Origin: Climacteris rufus
Lineage: Eukaryota > Chordata > Aves > Passeriformes > Climacteridae
Direction: 5' to 3'
NCBI GenBank assembly: GCA_013398175.1
Contig: VZRZ01004301.1
Location: 1,458,998 to 1,522,997 of the forward strand
DNA length: 64,000 bases
Shown here: piece by piece, positions 12,340 to 23,870 of the stretch
How the letters are laid out: each line of letters begins with the position of its first letter
Numbering within the stretch: the first letter of the stretch is position 1
Notes under the pieces: model-generated
What the model was told of the DNA's origin: nothing
Databases searched by the model: none
The model's input: only the letters and a program-made list of their open reading frames with translations
Made by a program: the position numbers and the translations under genes

Positions 12340-12940
12340 GAGACCTAATCTGCCAGTGATGGTGCTGAGACCTGGCCCAGCAAAAGCTGTAGGACACAGA
12401 GGCAAGGATGCATCTGGGAAGACCAAACCTGACCTCCCATTGAAGAATACATTCAGTGCTGGCAAGCTCGGGGCGCAGCTGCAGTGCCAGCTGCAGACTG
12501 AGCCCTGGGTGGCAAAGGGCCATGCACTGCACAGGGCACAGGTGACCAGACACTCAGACAGAGCAGGAGCCAATGAACCACCAGGAAAACCCCAGACTAC
12601 TGCATGCCTAAGGTAAGGGTATAAAAGCCCAACTAGTCCTTTATTCAGCGTCCCTCCCTGGCACCAACTCGAGCTGTTATTCTATTGTTGCACCATGATT
12701 AAATTATTTTAAGGATCCAGAGGTCTAAGACTCTGATATGGTAAACGTGGGGTTGAGCCAGTAAGAAACCTGGTCTGAGTGTGTGTGTGGAGTGTGTAGG
12801 AAATCATGCAGGGCACCCATCAGATTGCTGGAGCCTCCCTCTGTGAACGGGGATCAGTCCCAGATCAGGTGATGGGAGTGTGACTGCTTGAGTGGCTCCT
12901 GGATAATCAGACAGGAAAGTTTCCTTAACGCCTCCCATGA
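12340..12940 (+). mobile_element. Solitary ERV LTR-like element related to the 46-50 kb provirus
   Basis: From GGTATAAAAG at 12617 onward the sequence parallels 49784-50100: a TATA-like box, then the GGCACC...CTCG block, CACCA..ATTAA, GACTCTG, AAACGT, GTCTGAGTGTG, and a shared end at about GTTTCCTTAAC. These are R/U5-type features of one LTR family. The GC-richer 280 bp upstream is taken as U3, but that boundary is a guess. No coding remnants flank it, so it looks like a solo LTR. Frames of 150-164 codons crossing it are not considered genes. Confidence 0.5.
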
Positions 12941-15900
12941 CGAGGCTCTATTTTCCCTGGAATTCAGGTGGAACAGTCTTGGGAGCTAGACGAACAGCAG
13001 AGAGGTCTACAATGTAACTACGTTCAAGAAGTGCAACCCACCAGTGATGATTAATTTACCATTTACTTGAACAAACATAAGGTTGGCACCAACCACAGAA
13101 CATTTAGGTGCTTACTTTCTTATGATTTGTCTCATGAGAGAACTATTTGGGAACAAGTATCACGAAACAAGCAGTACTGAAGAACTTTATCTCGAGATAT
13201 CCTTAGAAGCATAGAATAATTTAGGAGGGGAGGCACCTCTGAAGGTCATGTCATCCAAACACTTCCTCGAAGAATGAATAACTTCAAAGCCAGATTAAGT
13301 TGCTCAGGAGCAAATCTCTGGGGATGGAAATTCCAAAAGTTTTGGGGACAAATTCTTTGTGCGCTTAACTACCTCACTGAATTCCTTTCTATTGAGTGTT
13401 ACATTATCTTTTGGTAGAGGAATCAATACTAAATCACAGATTACCCCAATATACATAACCTTTCTTCAACAGTAAGTTTTTTGTTCTGACACTCTAAAGG
13501 AAGAGAATATCGCTATCTGAATAATCAGCAATGCTTTTCCTCCAGACCCTTTGGTGGATGAAATCCCTTCTTTTGCATCCCATGATAAACTTATCACACT
13601 CTTTCCCCCCTGTGCCTCATTTCTACCCTCTCTTACAACAAAATGTGGTGCTGATAAGTATTTTACAGAGACACATCAGTCAGTGAAAGTGTTAATCCGA
13701 AAAAGCTGCAATTTTAGGCTCTCCATATATTTCACTCATTAGCTTAACTTCATCCAGCTGAAACAGATACTTAATTATCTCACTAAGGAAACTAAATTAA
13801 CAGTGTATTTATAAGGCAGCATATTAATCCAGATCTGTCGGCTGTCATAATATAAATCACAGTGGCAATAGATTTTACAACATACGACAGAGAGTACAGC
13901 CATTCAAAAAGGAAAGCCTATGAAGTGTAATAATTAAAATTTAATATTTAAGTAGCTAATATCTTTCTGCCCTTAGAGACAGCAAACTGACAGAATTCCA
14001 GGATCACAGCTGAGAAAATTCCATTAACATATCCACACAGTCCTTTCTTTCCTCATTGTAATTTAAAATATCTGAAAAGATACTTTATGACAACACTACC
14101 TTATAGTCTGCACACTTAAGAGAAACTTCCACATGAAGAATGCACAGTGGATACTGACTAAAAAAGGGGTTATTTTCAAACTTGAGAACAAAAAGCCTTT
14201 GATGATTTTTCTCCCCAAATTTTGTTTGCCAAACTGACTTAATTGTTAGCAAGTACACAGAAAATCCATTGCTGCCAAATTAGACAAAAAGATCTGTACT
14301 AATAATAATCTGAATTGTAACATCAACTTTTACTAGTTCCAGAAATAAGCATGAAAGATATGTAGAGGCATAAGAACATTAATTTTCTAAATTCCTTCCC
14401 TACTACAAGTGACAGAAAAGTCACAAACAGTTGTGCTGAACCATTTTGCTTACTTCAATAAAAATTCTCATCCTAGCATGGGACTTGGTGACTAGGCACA
14501 CACAAAATACCTAAGTTTGAAAGAATGTTTTTTAAACTTCCCCATACATGCATTCATAGGTTAGGAAAAAAAAAATCATTCCAAATTCCAAAAGTATAGT
14601 AATAATTCAAACTAAATCTCCCAGAATACTTGCCAAGTGCCCTGAAATCAGGAACCTTGCTACTCCTTCAGCAATTTCTTCCAAAATGTAGAAACAAAAA
14701 CAACCCACTGCTATACTGGCAGTACTGGGTAACTGAGAACACACTGACTTGCATGCCAGGTCCTTAAGAATCCACTAAAATGTACAAAAAAAAAAATTAA
14801 AGAGATTGTTCAGTTAAATAGACCATCTAGATGACTCCATATATTTTATTCAAAGTGCCCACTACACCAATCCATATTCCCCAAATCCCAAGCCACAGTG
14901 CATTTTAATTCACATAAAAATTACAGAATAATTGAGAAGACAACTCAAAAAATGCTGCCACTTGCCCATATTATGCAACTGTGTACTATTCTATACAATT
15001 GATTATATTAAAAAGTAATTACATGAATGATCATGCTTGCATGTCCTGGACTCTATGATTTGGACAATTTGCCCTAATTGTTACTGACTTATATTTTTAG
15101 CAAAAAATCTCTTCTAGGTGACCTTGAGCAATGCATTCTGTCTTTATAGCTCTGCTTTACATGCTAATTAAGATATACTCTTGTTCTCATCTGATGTGAC
15201 TGCTAATGACCTCATTGATAAAGAAAATGCAGCAGTTTTGTGCTTTCTTAATTATCAGCTGCTACTTAGATTAGACAATTTAACAATGGATAATAGTAAA
15301 TTAGGTAGTCTCAGTAAACATCTTGTTTTGAACATGATCCCTTTCTTGGGTTTCTAAGACAAATATCTACATCACACAACACAGTATGTCTTGTTTTTCC
15401 TAGCAATATGAAAATGGCACCAGCTAGAGCGTGGAGGACAGCTCATAAAGATGGCTGGCATACACCATTCTGTGCTGTCTGAGAGATCAGAGAGGAAAGA
15501 TGCCCATCAGGGCAAGAGAAATGCAGCACTACTACTGAACAGCTGTTGCATAACTTTACATTATTCCCAAATAATCAATATTTGTCCTAGATAGCTCCAA
15601 ACCTTATGAAGTTACCGCTCTCCATTGTCATGGAGAGGGAGTACAAACAACTAAGGTAACTTCATGCCAATTCTCTTTCCTAAATACTTCAAAGCCTATA
15701 TTTTTAAGGTTTACTTCCAAAACAGATTGATGCAAATTTTTTCAAATACATTTTGAAGACAGTGCTTTCCATTATACCCACATTTAAAATTTTACATAGA
15801 AACTATAAAAATCTTTGTCATTGTTTCAGCCTCATTTGGTCTAATCCCATAAACAATGGGAACACAACACCTACAACTTACTAAAAGGTAAATGCCTAAG

Positions 15901-18064
15901 AGGTTAAATTCTCATAGCTGGAAAGACTCCTACTGACCCCAGTGATTGCTTAATTGACTGTGGAGTGCTTTGTTAAGTAAAAATGCACTTGAGCATATGG
16001 CTGGATAGTTTGCTGAGTCGGGTGATTAGCAGTTGCTTTTGTTCAGTTCTTGATTTTTGCAAATGACATAAACCATTTTCTTTTGTCTTCCCCACTGATA
16101 TTTCCTTTTCTATTGCTATTTCTGGAATTTAGTCTTTTTAGCTTTTGTGTTGCTTTTGTCATCTCTTACACTGTTTTACAAATAATTTTCCTCCTCTTAT
16201 GCAAGATTTCTTTGTTCTGACTCCCATATTCCATACAGGCATTTCCCTTCCATCCTGTTAAAACTTGTCCCATGTGCTCAAATGCAATTATTCACTGGAG
16301 TTTTTTTAATCACAAATCAATTTCACACTTTCCCTGTTTAGAATTACTTCCCTCAAATGAATCATTCATTCAGAAATTTACAATATTTTTAAGTTAGACA
16401 TTGGGCAGAACAGTACATAAAATAAGGCATATATAGCACAGATTTGTTGTTTCAAATTATAATTAGAGTTAAATTTGCCAAAGCTTAAATTGTAATAGGA
16501 TTTCATTGGAGAGAGCAGAAGCTTTCTCCATGATACAGTAATTTAAAAAAAACCAAATTTGCTTCAAAACACGTCTTGGAAAAATCTCTATGGAAAACTT
16601 AGTTACCAGAATGAGATGGAGAAACTTTGGATAATTCAGAGAGACTTTTCAGACCTTTCCAGACTTCAAAGAAATCTGGTATGCTTACTTATACATTGTG
16701 AATGAGAAACGAGACTAATTTCACCTGCATGTACTTACACCAGTTTGTCACATACAAGTATCATTTTGGTCTCCATGGGCAGAAGAGCTCTGTGCATGAT
16801 CCTCTCTTCCATTTCAGACACTCTCTGTCCATCCATAAATGGAAGAAGGAAATGTTATTCAGCAGCTCATGAGAAGATAAAGCAGTGAGGTGTCTCATGA
16901 CCATCCTTTATGCAACCTGCAAAGAACTACAAAGGAGTCATGAGAACCTACACTGGAGTCCAAAGTTTTGGCCAGCTGCTAGAGATGGTCACCACTTTGC
17001 CACACCATGACTTAATTTACCAGCTCTTTTTTGATCAAGCAGGAAACACTGTGAAACTTCATGCTGTAATGAAACTGCTTTTCGAAAACAGGACAAATAT
17101 TTCAGTGTGAATTAAAACACATACATTTAACAATAAAACACGGACAGAGTAATGTTAAGATATCAATTACAGAGAATTTTTGATGTTCTACAGAATTCCT
17201 ATGTGTATATATTTTCCCAAGGTTTCTAAATGTTTAACCTGTATGTGTGAATGTCTTCCTACATAGACAAGTGCCCACATGAATATTTGCTCTGTGACAG
17301 CACTTGTGTAACTTCATTAATATATGTTTCTCCTTGTTACAGATGGATTTTGATTTATTCCCTACCCAAAGGAAAAGTACTATGTATATTACATAAATTA
17401 GTTGAATCCAAAAAGTAAAACCCTTATAGGCTCTCTTTACATTTTTTCAATAATTGGCTTTTATATCATGCTTAATGTTATATATTAGACGAGACAGCCA
17501 TTAACAGTCTGATCTTCTTGTATTTGGAAGTACAATCTGATTGCACATAAAATGTTTCTTTCTGAAGGCCTTTAAAGGGAAAGCACAAAAAAAGTCCCCT
17601 TACCAGCTCTGGTTTTGTCAGTTTTGTCACCTTCATATATTTGGCACCTACCACAGCATTCTTAACATCCTCTTAAGGATGTGAATTTAGCATGTCATGT
17701 TTACATTTTTATTCTACCTAAAAACCTAAATAGAATAAAGAGTTCTTAAAACGCCCTCTTACTGAAATATTCAGATTGGGGAAGGTGACAAAATCTTAGT
17801 TGCATTACCAAGATTCCCATCAGAGTTTGCACAGCAGTATCAAAGAAGTTCATAATCTCTCAGCCAGTTTCACTGTTCAAATAAAAAAGATTAAGCTAAA
17901 AATCCCCATTGGCTTCATCACAGAGACAAAAGTCTGCAGAAATGTTTGCATTCCAGCAATCCTTTATTCTAAACACAAAACCCATAGGAAAAAAAATCCA
18001 TACCTGTTTATGGAACTTTGACTTACTTATCCTTAAAGTCTACTATAGGAGTGATAAACATACT
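12941..18064. other. Non-genic AT-rich stretch with one short CR1 relic
   Basis: A short CR1 relic is listed separately at 13207. A plus-strand frame at 16910-17110 (66 codons) has a protein-like composition but no family match and no convincing splice sites. Nothing else was recognised. Confidence 0.45.
13207..13285 (-). mobile_element. Short CR1 3'-end relic, minus strand
   Basis: The plus strand reads AGCATAGAATAATTTAGGAG, then GGGAGGCACCTCTGAAGGTCATGTCATCCAA. This is the antisense of the CR1 3' end, where the target-strand text is normally CATAGAAT...TTGGAAGGGACCTCT. It is short and diverged. Confidence 0.6.
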
Positions 18065-18178
18065 ACACGCTATTACATACTTGTTATTTCAAAATAAGTA
18101 AATTTGGACCAATTGAAGAAGCTTACAAAGCATGTCCTTAAATTCAAGCACATCAAGGTTCCCGATGAAATTGCTGAG
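18065..18178 (-). pseudogene. Possible leucine-rich-repeat relic (LRRC69 candidate)
   Basis: On the minus strand one frame reads FIGNLDVLEF followed by LCKLLQLVQIYLF, a TGA stop, then NNK. Both pieces fit the LRR pattern LxxLxLxxN, with the stop falling at a variable position of the second repeat. The two repeat starts are 15 residues apart where an LRR normally needs about 23, so a deletion of roughly 24 bp would be required. LRRC69 lies between OTUD6B and SLC26A7 in mammals on the same strand as both, so position and orientation fit. The match is short and could be chance in AT-rich DNA. Confidence 0.22.
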
Positions 18179-20217
18179 TAATTACATACTTAAGAAGGTG
18201 TCTCCTGAATCAGTTTTGTCGTTGTAACAACATGATTGTTTCAAAAGGGTGAGAAATAACAAAAAACTCTAATTTCAAGGGAGACAGAAATGACATGAAT
18301 GATCACATTCTTAGCATTAAAGAAAGTAACAGTAATCTTAATTCCAAATGAAATAATCCATAGGAATAAAAACACAGGCAGAATATAAATATAGCATTTG
18401 TAAAGACAAAGTAATTCATGATTTCTCACTATTTTCCTTGAGGTCTAAGAGACTCTTTAAGTTTAAAATTGTTTCCAAAAAAATTAAAACCAACATAAAA
18501 ACCTCCAAATGTTTTAAACCTGGTCTCTTATCTTCATTTTTAAAAACATATTTCTTTCTAAATTAAGACATCTATATATCACATTTTAAAAGCCAATTTC
18601 AAAACTAAGAAAAAGTAGGACTTAGAGCAAAAACACTGAAACATATTAGAAGTTATTATAAGCACATCTAAACATTTTCTGCAACTTCAAAATTTGAAAT
18701 CAAGGTCTCTAAATGAAAAAAATGTTAATCATAATATGAAATTAAAACACATGAAAGAAGCCAGTCAAAAAGCAATCATATATCAATTGTTTATGGTTTA
18801 CCCAATAAAACCCTGAAAAATGTTTAAGCAATGTCATCTGTTTGATCTATCTGTTGCTGGAGTTTAAACAGCCAAACCCAGCACTGTTACAGAGTTACAA
18901 GAAATAATTACGTATATGAATAGATTACTGCTTCGGAATTAATTTTCTCTCCATCTGGTGTACATTTTATTTTGACCACAAATGAGGCACTATCCTAGAA
19001 AACTAATTAAAAATTATTGTAAACAATACCAAAGAGAGCAATCTGATTGATCTAGTGAGTGCGTTCCCTGCTTGCTCTATGGCTCAGCAACAGCAACTGA
19101 TAACTACACAGGGTAGGAGCACAGCATCCTCTCTGTAGTAGCAGGTGAATGTTTAAGCTTACTTTCATTTGAAAATAAGAAGTGCTGTACTTTTTGGAAG
19201 AAAAACTGTAACACCAGTGTTTCAAAATCACTTTTCACAAATCTATACCCCAAGTACTGCTGAATTCTTTTTTTATCAGATGTTCTATACAGTGTTGGTT
19301 CTTTTTAAATGGTTTAGAAGGCACAGACTTCCAAGGGCAAAATTTACACTCAAATTTTGTCCTCATGAATAATATTTAAATGTAGAGATCTTTAGAACAG
19401 GACCACTGTTATCTATCATGTCATACACAACCCTGAGTGAGTAGTACAGTTACTGAAGAAAATATAAGTTTTCTGAGATCAAAAAAAGCAACTTAGATTA
19501 TTTTTAATTTAGGAAGAATATTTTTTATTTGTTTATTATTTATACCTCAGTATAATTAATAATCTAACTAGGACTGGACTTCATGGAAAACATCCACAGT
19601 GACAAGTAACTGAGGGCCAGAAAACATGTGCATCAGACCCTTCTGTGTCCACACTGCTTCATTTTTTGCTCACTCCCTGCATCTTTTGGGCTGCTCTAGG
19701 CAACTGAGCAAAGTTTGGAGGAGGTTTCACTTCAAACACCAGAGCCAAAAGTGAGTGTGGATAAGGTTACATCAGTTCTGCCTTTTTCTGCATACTCAGT
19801 CCTTCAATGATATATCACAGAAGTTTTTCCATCCCCCAAAATCCCCTAAAAATCCTCATGCTACACTCTTAAACGCATACATACCGTCATTTCCATTCTG
19901 TGCAAACGTTGCCCCTGTGAGCTGGATGACCTGCCCCCAACTTGCTTCAGAAACTTTAAAATGAGAGGAGCACACAAAGGATAAATGTTGTTTCTCAGAG
20001 GCATGCACACACTGAGCAGGGTGCAGCAGAGAGCCTGGCTCTGAGCTGCAGCAACCTTCTGCCCTGCTTTCCCCATCAAGGTCCTGGATGTGATGCATCC
20101 AGCAGATTAGTCACACCTCACTTTGAAATTCAAGACACCGTTAGTATTGCTCGCTATTCAACATTCAGTTTAGCATCTTTAGAAACCAAACATGATTTCT
20201 ATCCATAGCTAACATAC
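18179..20217. other. Non-genic AT-rich stretch
   Basis: Nothing recognisable on either strand. Two overlapping minus-strand frames at 19856-20098 fall in a moderately GC-richer patch but show no motif and no paired splice sites. Confidence 0.45.
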
Positions 20218-20655
20218 TGTTTAGTAATGGGACTCCCCAATTCAGTGCCCCCACCAGGACTCTCCTCAACCAGACACCGCTCGCTCATCCCCCCTCTCCA
20301 CTTTCCCTTCCCCCTTTCTACTCCAGGGATGGAGTTTGGAATTGGAGGCATAAAAGGTGAAAATCACGGGTTGAGATAAGAGCAATTTACTGGAAACAAC
20401 GAGATAAGTAACAGCAACCATATTAGTAACAAAATATATAAGACAAAGAAATTATTCACACAGAAAACCACAACAAATACCAGCTGAATCTTCCCCACCG
20501 CAACATGCTTTTTGCCACTGGGAGGGAATGTCCTTCACCTTGGATGCAAGAAGGAATCCCTTTCCCCTACCCCTGGCAATCATGTAAGATGGTTTTGAAT
20601 AACATCACAGTTTTGGCTAGGTCCCCTCCTGCTATTCTGGGCCAAAACAAGGACA
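20218..20655 (-). mobile_element. Solo ERVL-type LTR, minus strand
   Basis: Read on the minus strand the element begins TGTCCTTGTTTTGGCCCAG at 20655, the familiar start of avian ERVL LTRs. It contains CTCAACCCGTGATTTTC and ends GGGGGGATGAGCGAGCGG before the final CA at 20218. The plus-strand flanks are CATAC (20213-20217) and CATGC (20656-20660), a possible 5-bp target-site duplication with one mismatch. No internal retroviral genes accompany it. Confidence 0.6.
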
Positions 20656-23215
20656 CATGCCAAGAGATTTAAATTGCTTCAGTAGGGATTTATGCTAGGT
20701 GATCTCAGGAGATCCGTGCCAACCATGACAATTCCATGCCTCTCAAGCTCCATGAAATGGATGACTTGCCAGTAAGAACAAGGTAAGCACTATACAGATG
20801 CTGTAAACAGATCCTGAAGTTTCTCACCCTTTTTTCACAATCTTAACTGTGTCTGTGGAAATGCGAACATAAGCAACATCGATCTGGAAAGTTGCTTAAG
20901 CTGTTGTGAAATCCAGATGTTACTGTTGGCTGAGAGTAGTTCCACTTTCAAGAGGCTCTTTAGAGATTTGGTTTTCTGAGGTGTTGACCATCCTCAATCT
21001 TCCTTCCCATCCCCTACACTAGGACCCAAAATGCATTCATATTTGATGTCTTTAAAATGCTTTATAAAACTATAAATTATAAACCAGAATAAAGCCTTTG
21101 GTTAAGCAGCTGTGTAAGAAACCAATTGAATATTCAGTCCTTCAATGGATAGTACTGTAAATCCTCTTATCTAAGATCATCCAGAAACAGGAAAATAACA
21201 GTTTTAACATCCAAATACTTTGGCCACTTTAAAATTCATTTACTTCCATAGATATTTATGCTCATGCTGAAGAGTACACATTCAGGATTTCCTGTTTCTC
21301 AGTACTGCATATCAAAACGTCTCCTAGAGATCTGCAATTCTATCTCAATTTCTCATCCCACATCTTTGTGTAATACAATTCTCTTTCCTGATGTACAATT
21401 CATCATATTGCAGACAAACCATTTAACCTCTATGACCCTATCTTCCACAGCAAATCAGAGGCCTGTATAATAAGCACAAAGATGCACCTGTGTTCCACCA
21501 ACAGCATAGAAAGAGAAAACCTTGATTCATAACACTCCATAAAAATTAGGCTTGCATAGGAGCATATTCTTTACAATTCAGTCATAAACAAAAGTTTAGG
21601 AGTAACCACAAAGAGGTTAGTAAATCAGGCCTTTGTTTTGAAGACATTTGTGTTTTCCTGTGTTAACTGGCATACAGAACCTAAGTGCCTGTGGCCTTAA
21701 GCGACTGCATAGCCATGACTAAAGAGCAAACTGTGCTCTGTTTGAAATCTTGGACTAAGACATTGCTCCAAGTTGTTACAAAACGACAAACAACAAGAAA
21801 AAAATTTAAAACGTATAGATTTTCTTTTTTCTTTTTTTAGGTTTGAACTGCTGCTTCTTTGGGGGTTTTTGTTGGTTTGGCTTGGTTTGGTTTGGTTTGG
21901 TTTGGTTTGGTTTGGTTTGCTTGGCTTTGCTTTGCTTTGCTTTCCATTGCTTTGGTTTTTTTTAGGGAAATTGCTCATCTGATTTCCATTATGGAATACT
22001 TGAAAAAGCACATCAACCTTACAAACTTGTCTTGCACAATGATGCTACAAAAGCTGCCTGAGGACCAAGTTGAAAAGAAGAATATTGTTAGACAATGAAG
22101 TATAATTATCTCCTTTTATTTTAAAGTGCTTGGAAATACCCCGATAAGTAGAGATGCTGTACATTTTTTCTAAAGAATAATTATCTTTAAACAGAAAAGG
22201 TAGATGAACACACTGTTTGATTTTCTCATATTACAAATATTCCCAGTTCCTGTCATCACCATGCTGACTTCTCTCAGACGAGAAAAGTTAGCAAGAAACA
22301 CACCTAAACAAAAATGTTCTCTCCCAAGCAGTACAGACAGAAAGATTCACACACAGACCCCAAACAGTAAAGTTATCTTGTTTATTGCTTTGCATCCATG
22401 GCTTAGCAGAAGAATGTCAAGGTTGGAGATATTTCTTAGCCTACAATCTGCACATTCCAATGCAGTTCTCCAAATGAAATTTAAAAAAAAACCAAAAAAC
22501 TGCGTTTATTTACTATTATGAAATATCTGAAATACTTTTTTTGTTTGACCACATCCACAGCAGGACCAATTACGGCTGAAAGAAAGGAATTTAATGTTGT
22601 CTTTTAGTACTTAAATAATTTATGATAACATATATTAAGCAGTGAAAAACTTAATTGCCACTTTGTCTAGTTTAATTATCAAGCTTAGCTGCTTTTCACT
22701 GACTTCATTCTATCTATCTGGATGAGGTAATTTCAGCTTGCATGGTATAAATCATTGGCAAGATTAACAATATATATTAAGATGATGTATGTTTTATTGC
22801 TGCTCAGCTAAACATGTCAGCTAAAGTAATTATGAGTATAAGGCTCCATTTATTTTTCCATAATGGGACTCTTTAAGTCACCCACATTTGGAATGAGGCA
22901 TATCCACCTCAGTCTCTTTCAAAAGCAGTTTTTAACTGCATTACATCATTTCATATGGGGTTGAAAGTTCATTATCTAACATACAAACCTTTTACTTCGA
23001 AAACTCTATAACTTTAAGAGGATCTAGGGAAAAATTAGGGCTATCAGTGCTTCAGAAAGTAAATATAAATGCAAGTGTGTCTTGAGGACTGGATGGCTGA
23101 GGGAGATGGCCAAGGAATTTAGGACATTCCATTTCCAAGTCACTCTTTTCGTTACATACTCTATGAGTTATAACAGACTTTCTACTACAAACTATTTGAC
23201 TTTAGCTCCCTGGCC
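20656..23215. other. Non-genic stretch with a TTTGG simple repeat
   Basis: Apart from the pentanucleotide repeat listed at 21880, nothing could be assigned. Frames at 21697-22098 on both strands are translations of that repeat. Confidence 0.45.
21880..21955. repeat. (TTTGG)n simple repeat
   Basis: Six to seven TTTGG units pass into TTTGC units (GCTTTGCTTTGC) and then a T run. Translation in any frame gives low-complexity WFGLV or KPNQT peptides. Confidence 0.92.
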
Positions 23216-23870
23216 TGAGTCCAGGTACTCATGGATGAAGTCCAGACTTTGAAACAAATTATTGCATGGGCGGAACTCTTACTGGCAGTCACAGCAGAGG
23301 CAGTAAGAATTGCACATGCAAAGAAATCATTACCTACTCTGAGATGGAAAAGTCTTTTCAAAAGAGGTGAAAGGCCTATGAAATGAGCAGTTTCTGTGTA
23401 ATAACTTATGTAGTTTGTGCCCAACTAACAAAGTATTTGATGCCACATAACAAAGTCTGCCAGAAACACTCCATGCTCATTGGGACTGGTGTTCCATGAT
23501 GTCAAAAGGCTCAGAGAGATTTGTGTAAGTTCTGAGAGAGATAGCTAATACTGTGTGACAAAGTCCAGCAGTGATGTCCAGACCAGTCTTGTAATGCCTT
23601 CATTAAAGAGGTGCAAGAAATAGAAACTGCTTTAATGAGATGTGCAGCTGCTATTAAACTGGAGGGAGGTGCAATCATGAAAAGATCCTTGGAAATGTAA
23701 AAGTGCAAACAAAAAATGTCAAACTGAAATTCAAGCAGAAAATGAAGGGTGAGTTACTCCCCATCTGCCCAAACACAGTAAGAAGATTTCTTTGCCTGCA
23801 ATGTGCTCACAACCACCAGGATACACAGCTGAGAGCTTTGGGAGTCTTGAGCAACAACTGAGATCCAATT
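23216..23870 (+). pseudogene. Unidentified decayed protein-like stretch
   Basis: Several plus-strand segments read as ordinary protein but in different frames and broken by stops. At about 23233-23384 there is MDEVQTLKQIIAWAELLL and onward; at about 23598-23697 AFIKEVQEIETALMRCAAAI and onward; then a one-base shift continues into KVQTKNVKLKFKQKMKGELL. Helical, amphipathic composition and continuity across shifts suggest a decayed coding exon or retrocopy. I could not assign a family, and chance cannot be excluded. Confidence 0.25.

Noticed and set aside
12098..12616. Frames of 151 and 164 codons on opposite strands
   Set aside because: They cross the boundary of an LTR-like element, overlap one another and have no family features.
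16910..17110. 66-codon plus-strand frame
   Set aside because: Protein-like composition but no family, no matching splice sites and opposite strand to the neighbouring genes.
22385..22480. Minus-strand segment resembling a leucine-rich repeat (ISNLDILLLSHG)
   Set aside because: Spacing between leucines does not fit the LxxLxLxxN pattern, and no second repeat follows.
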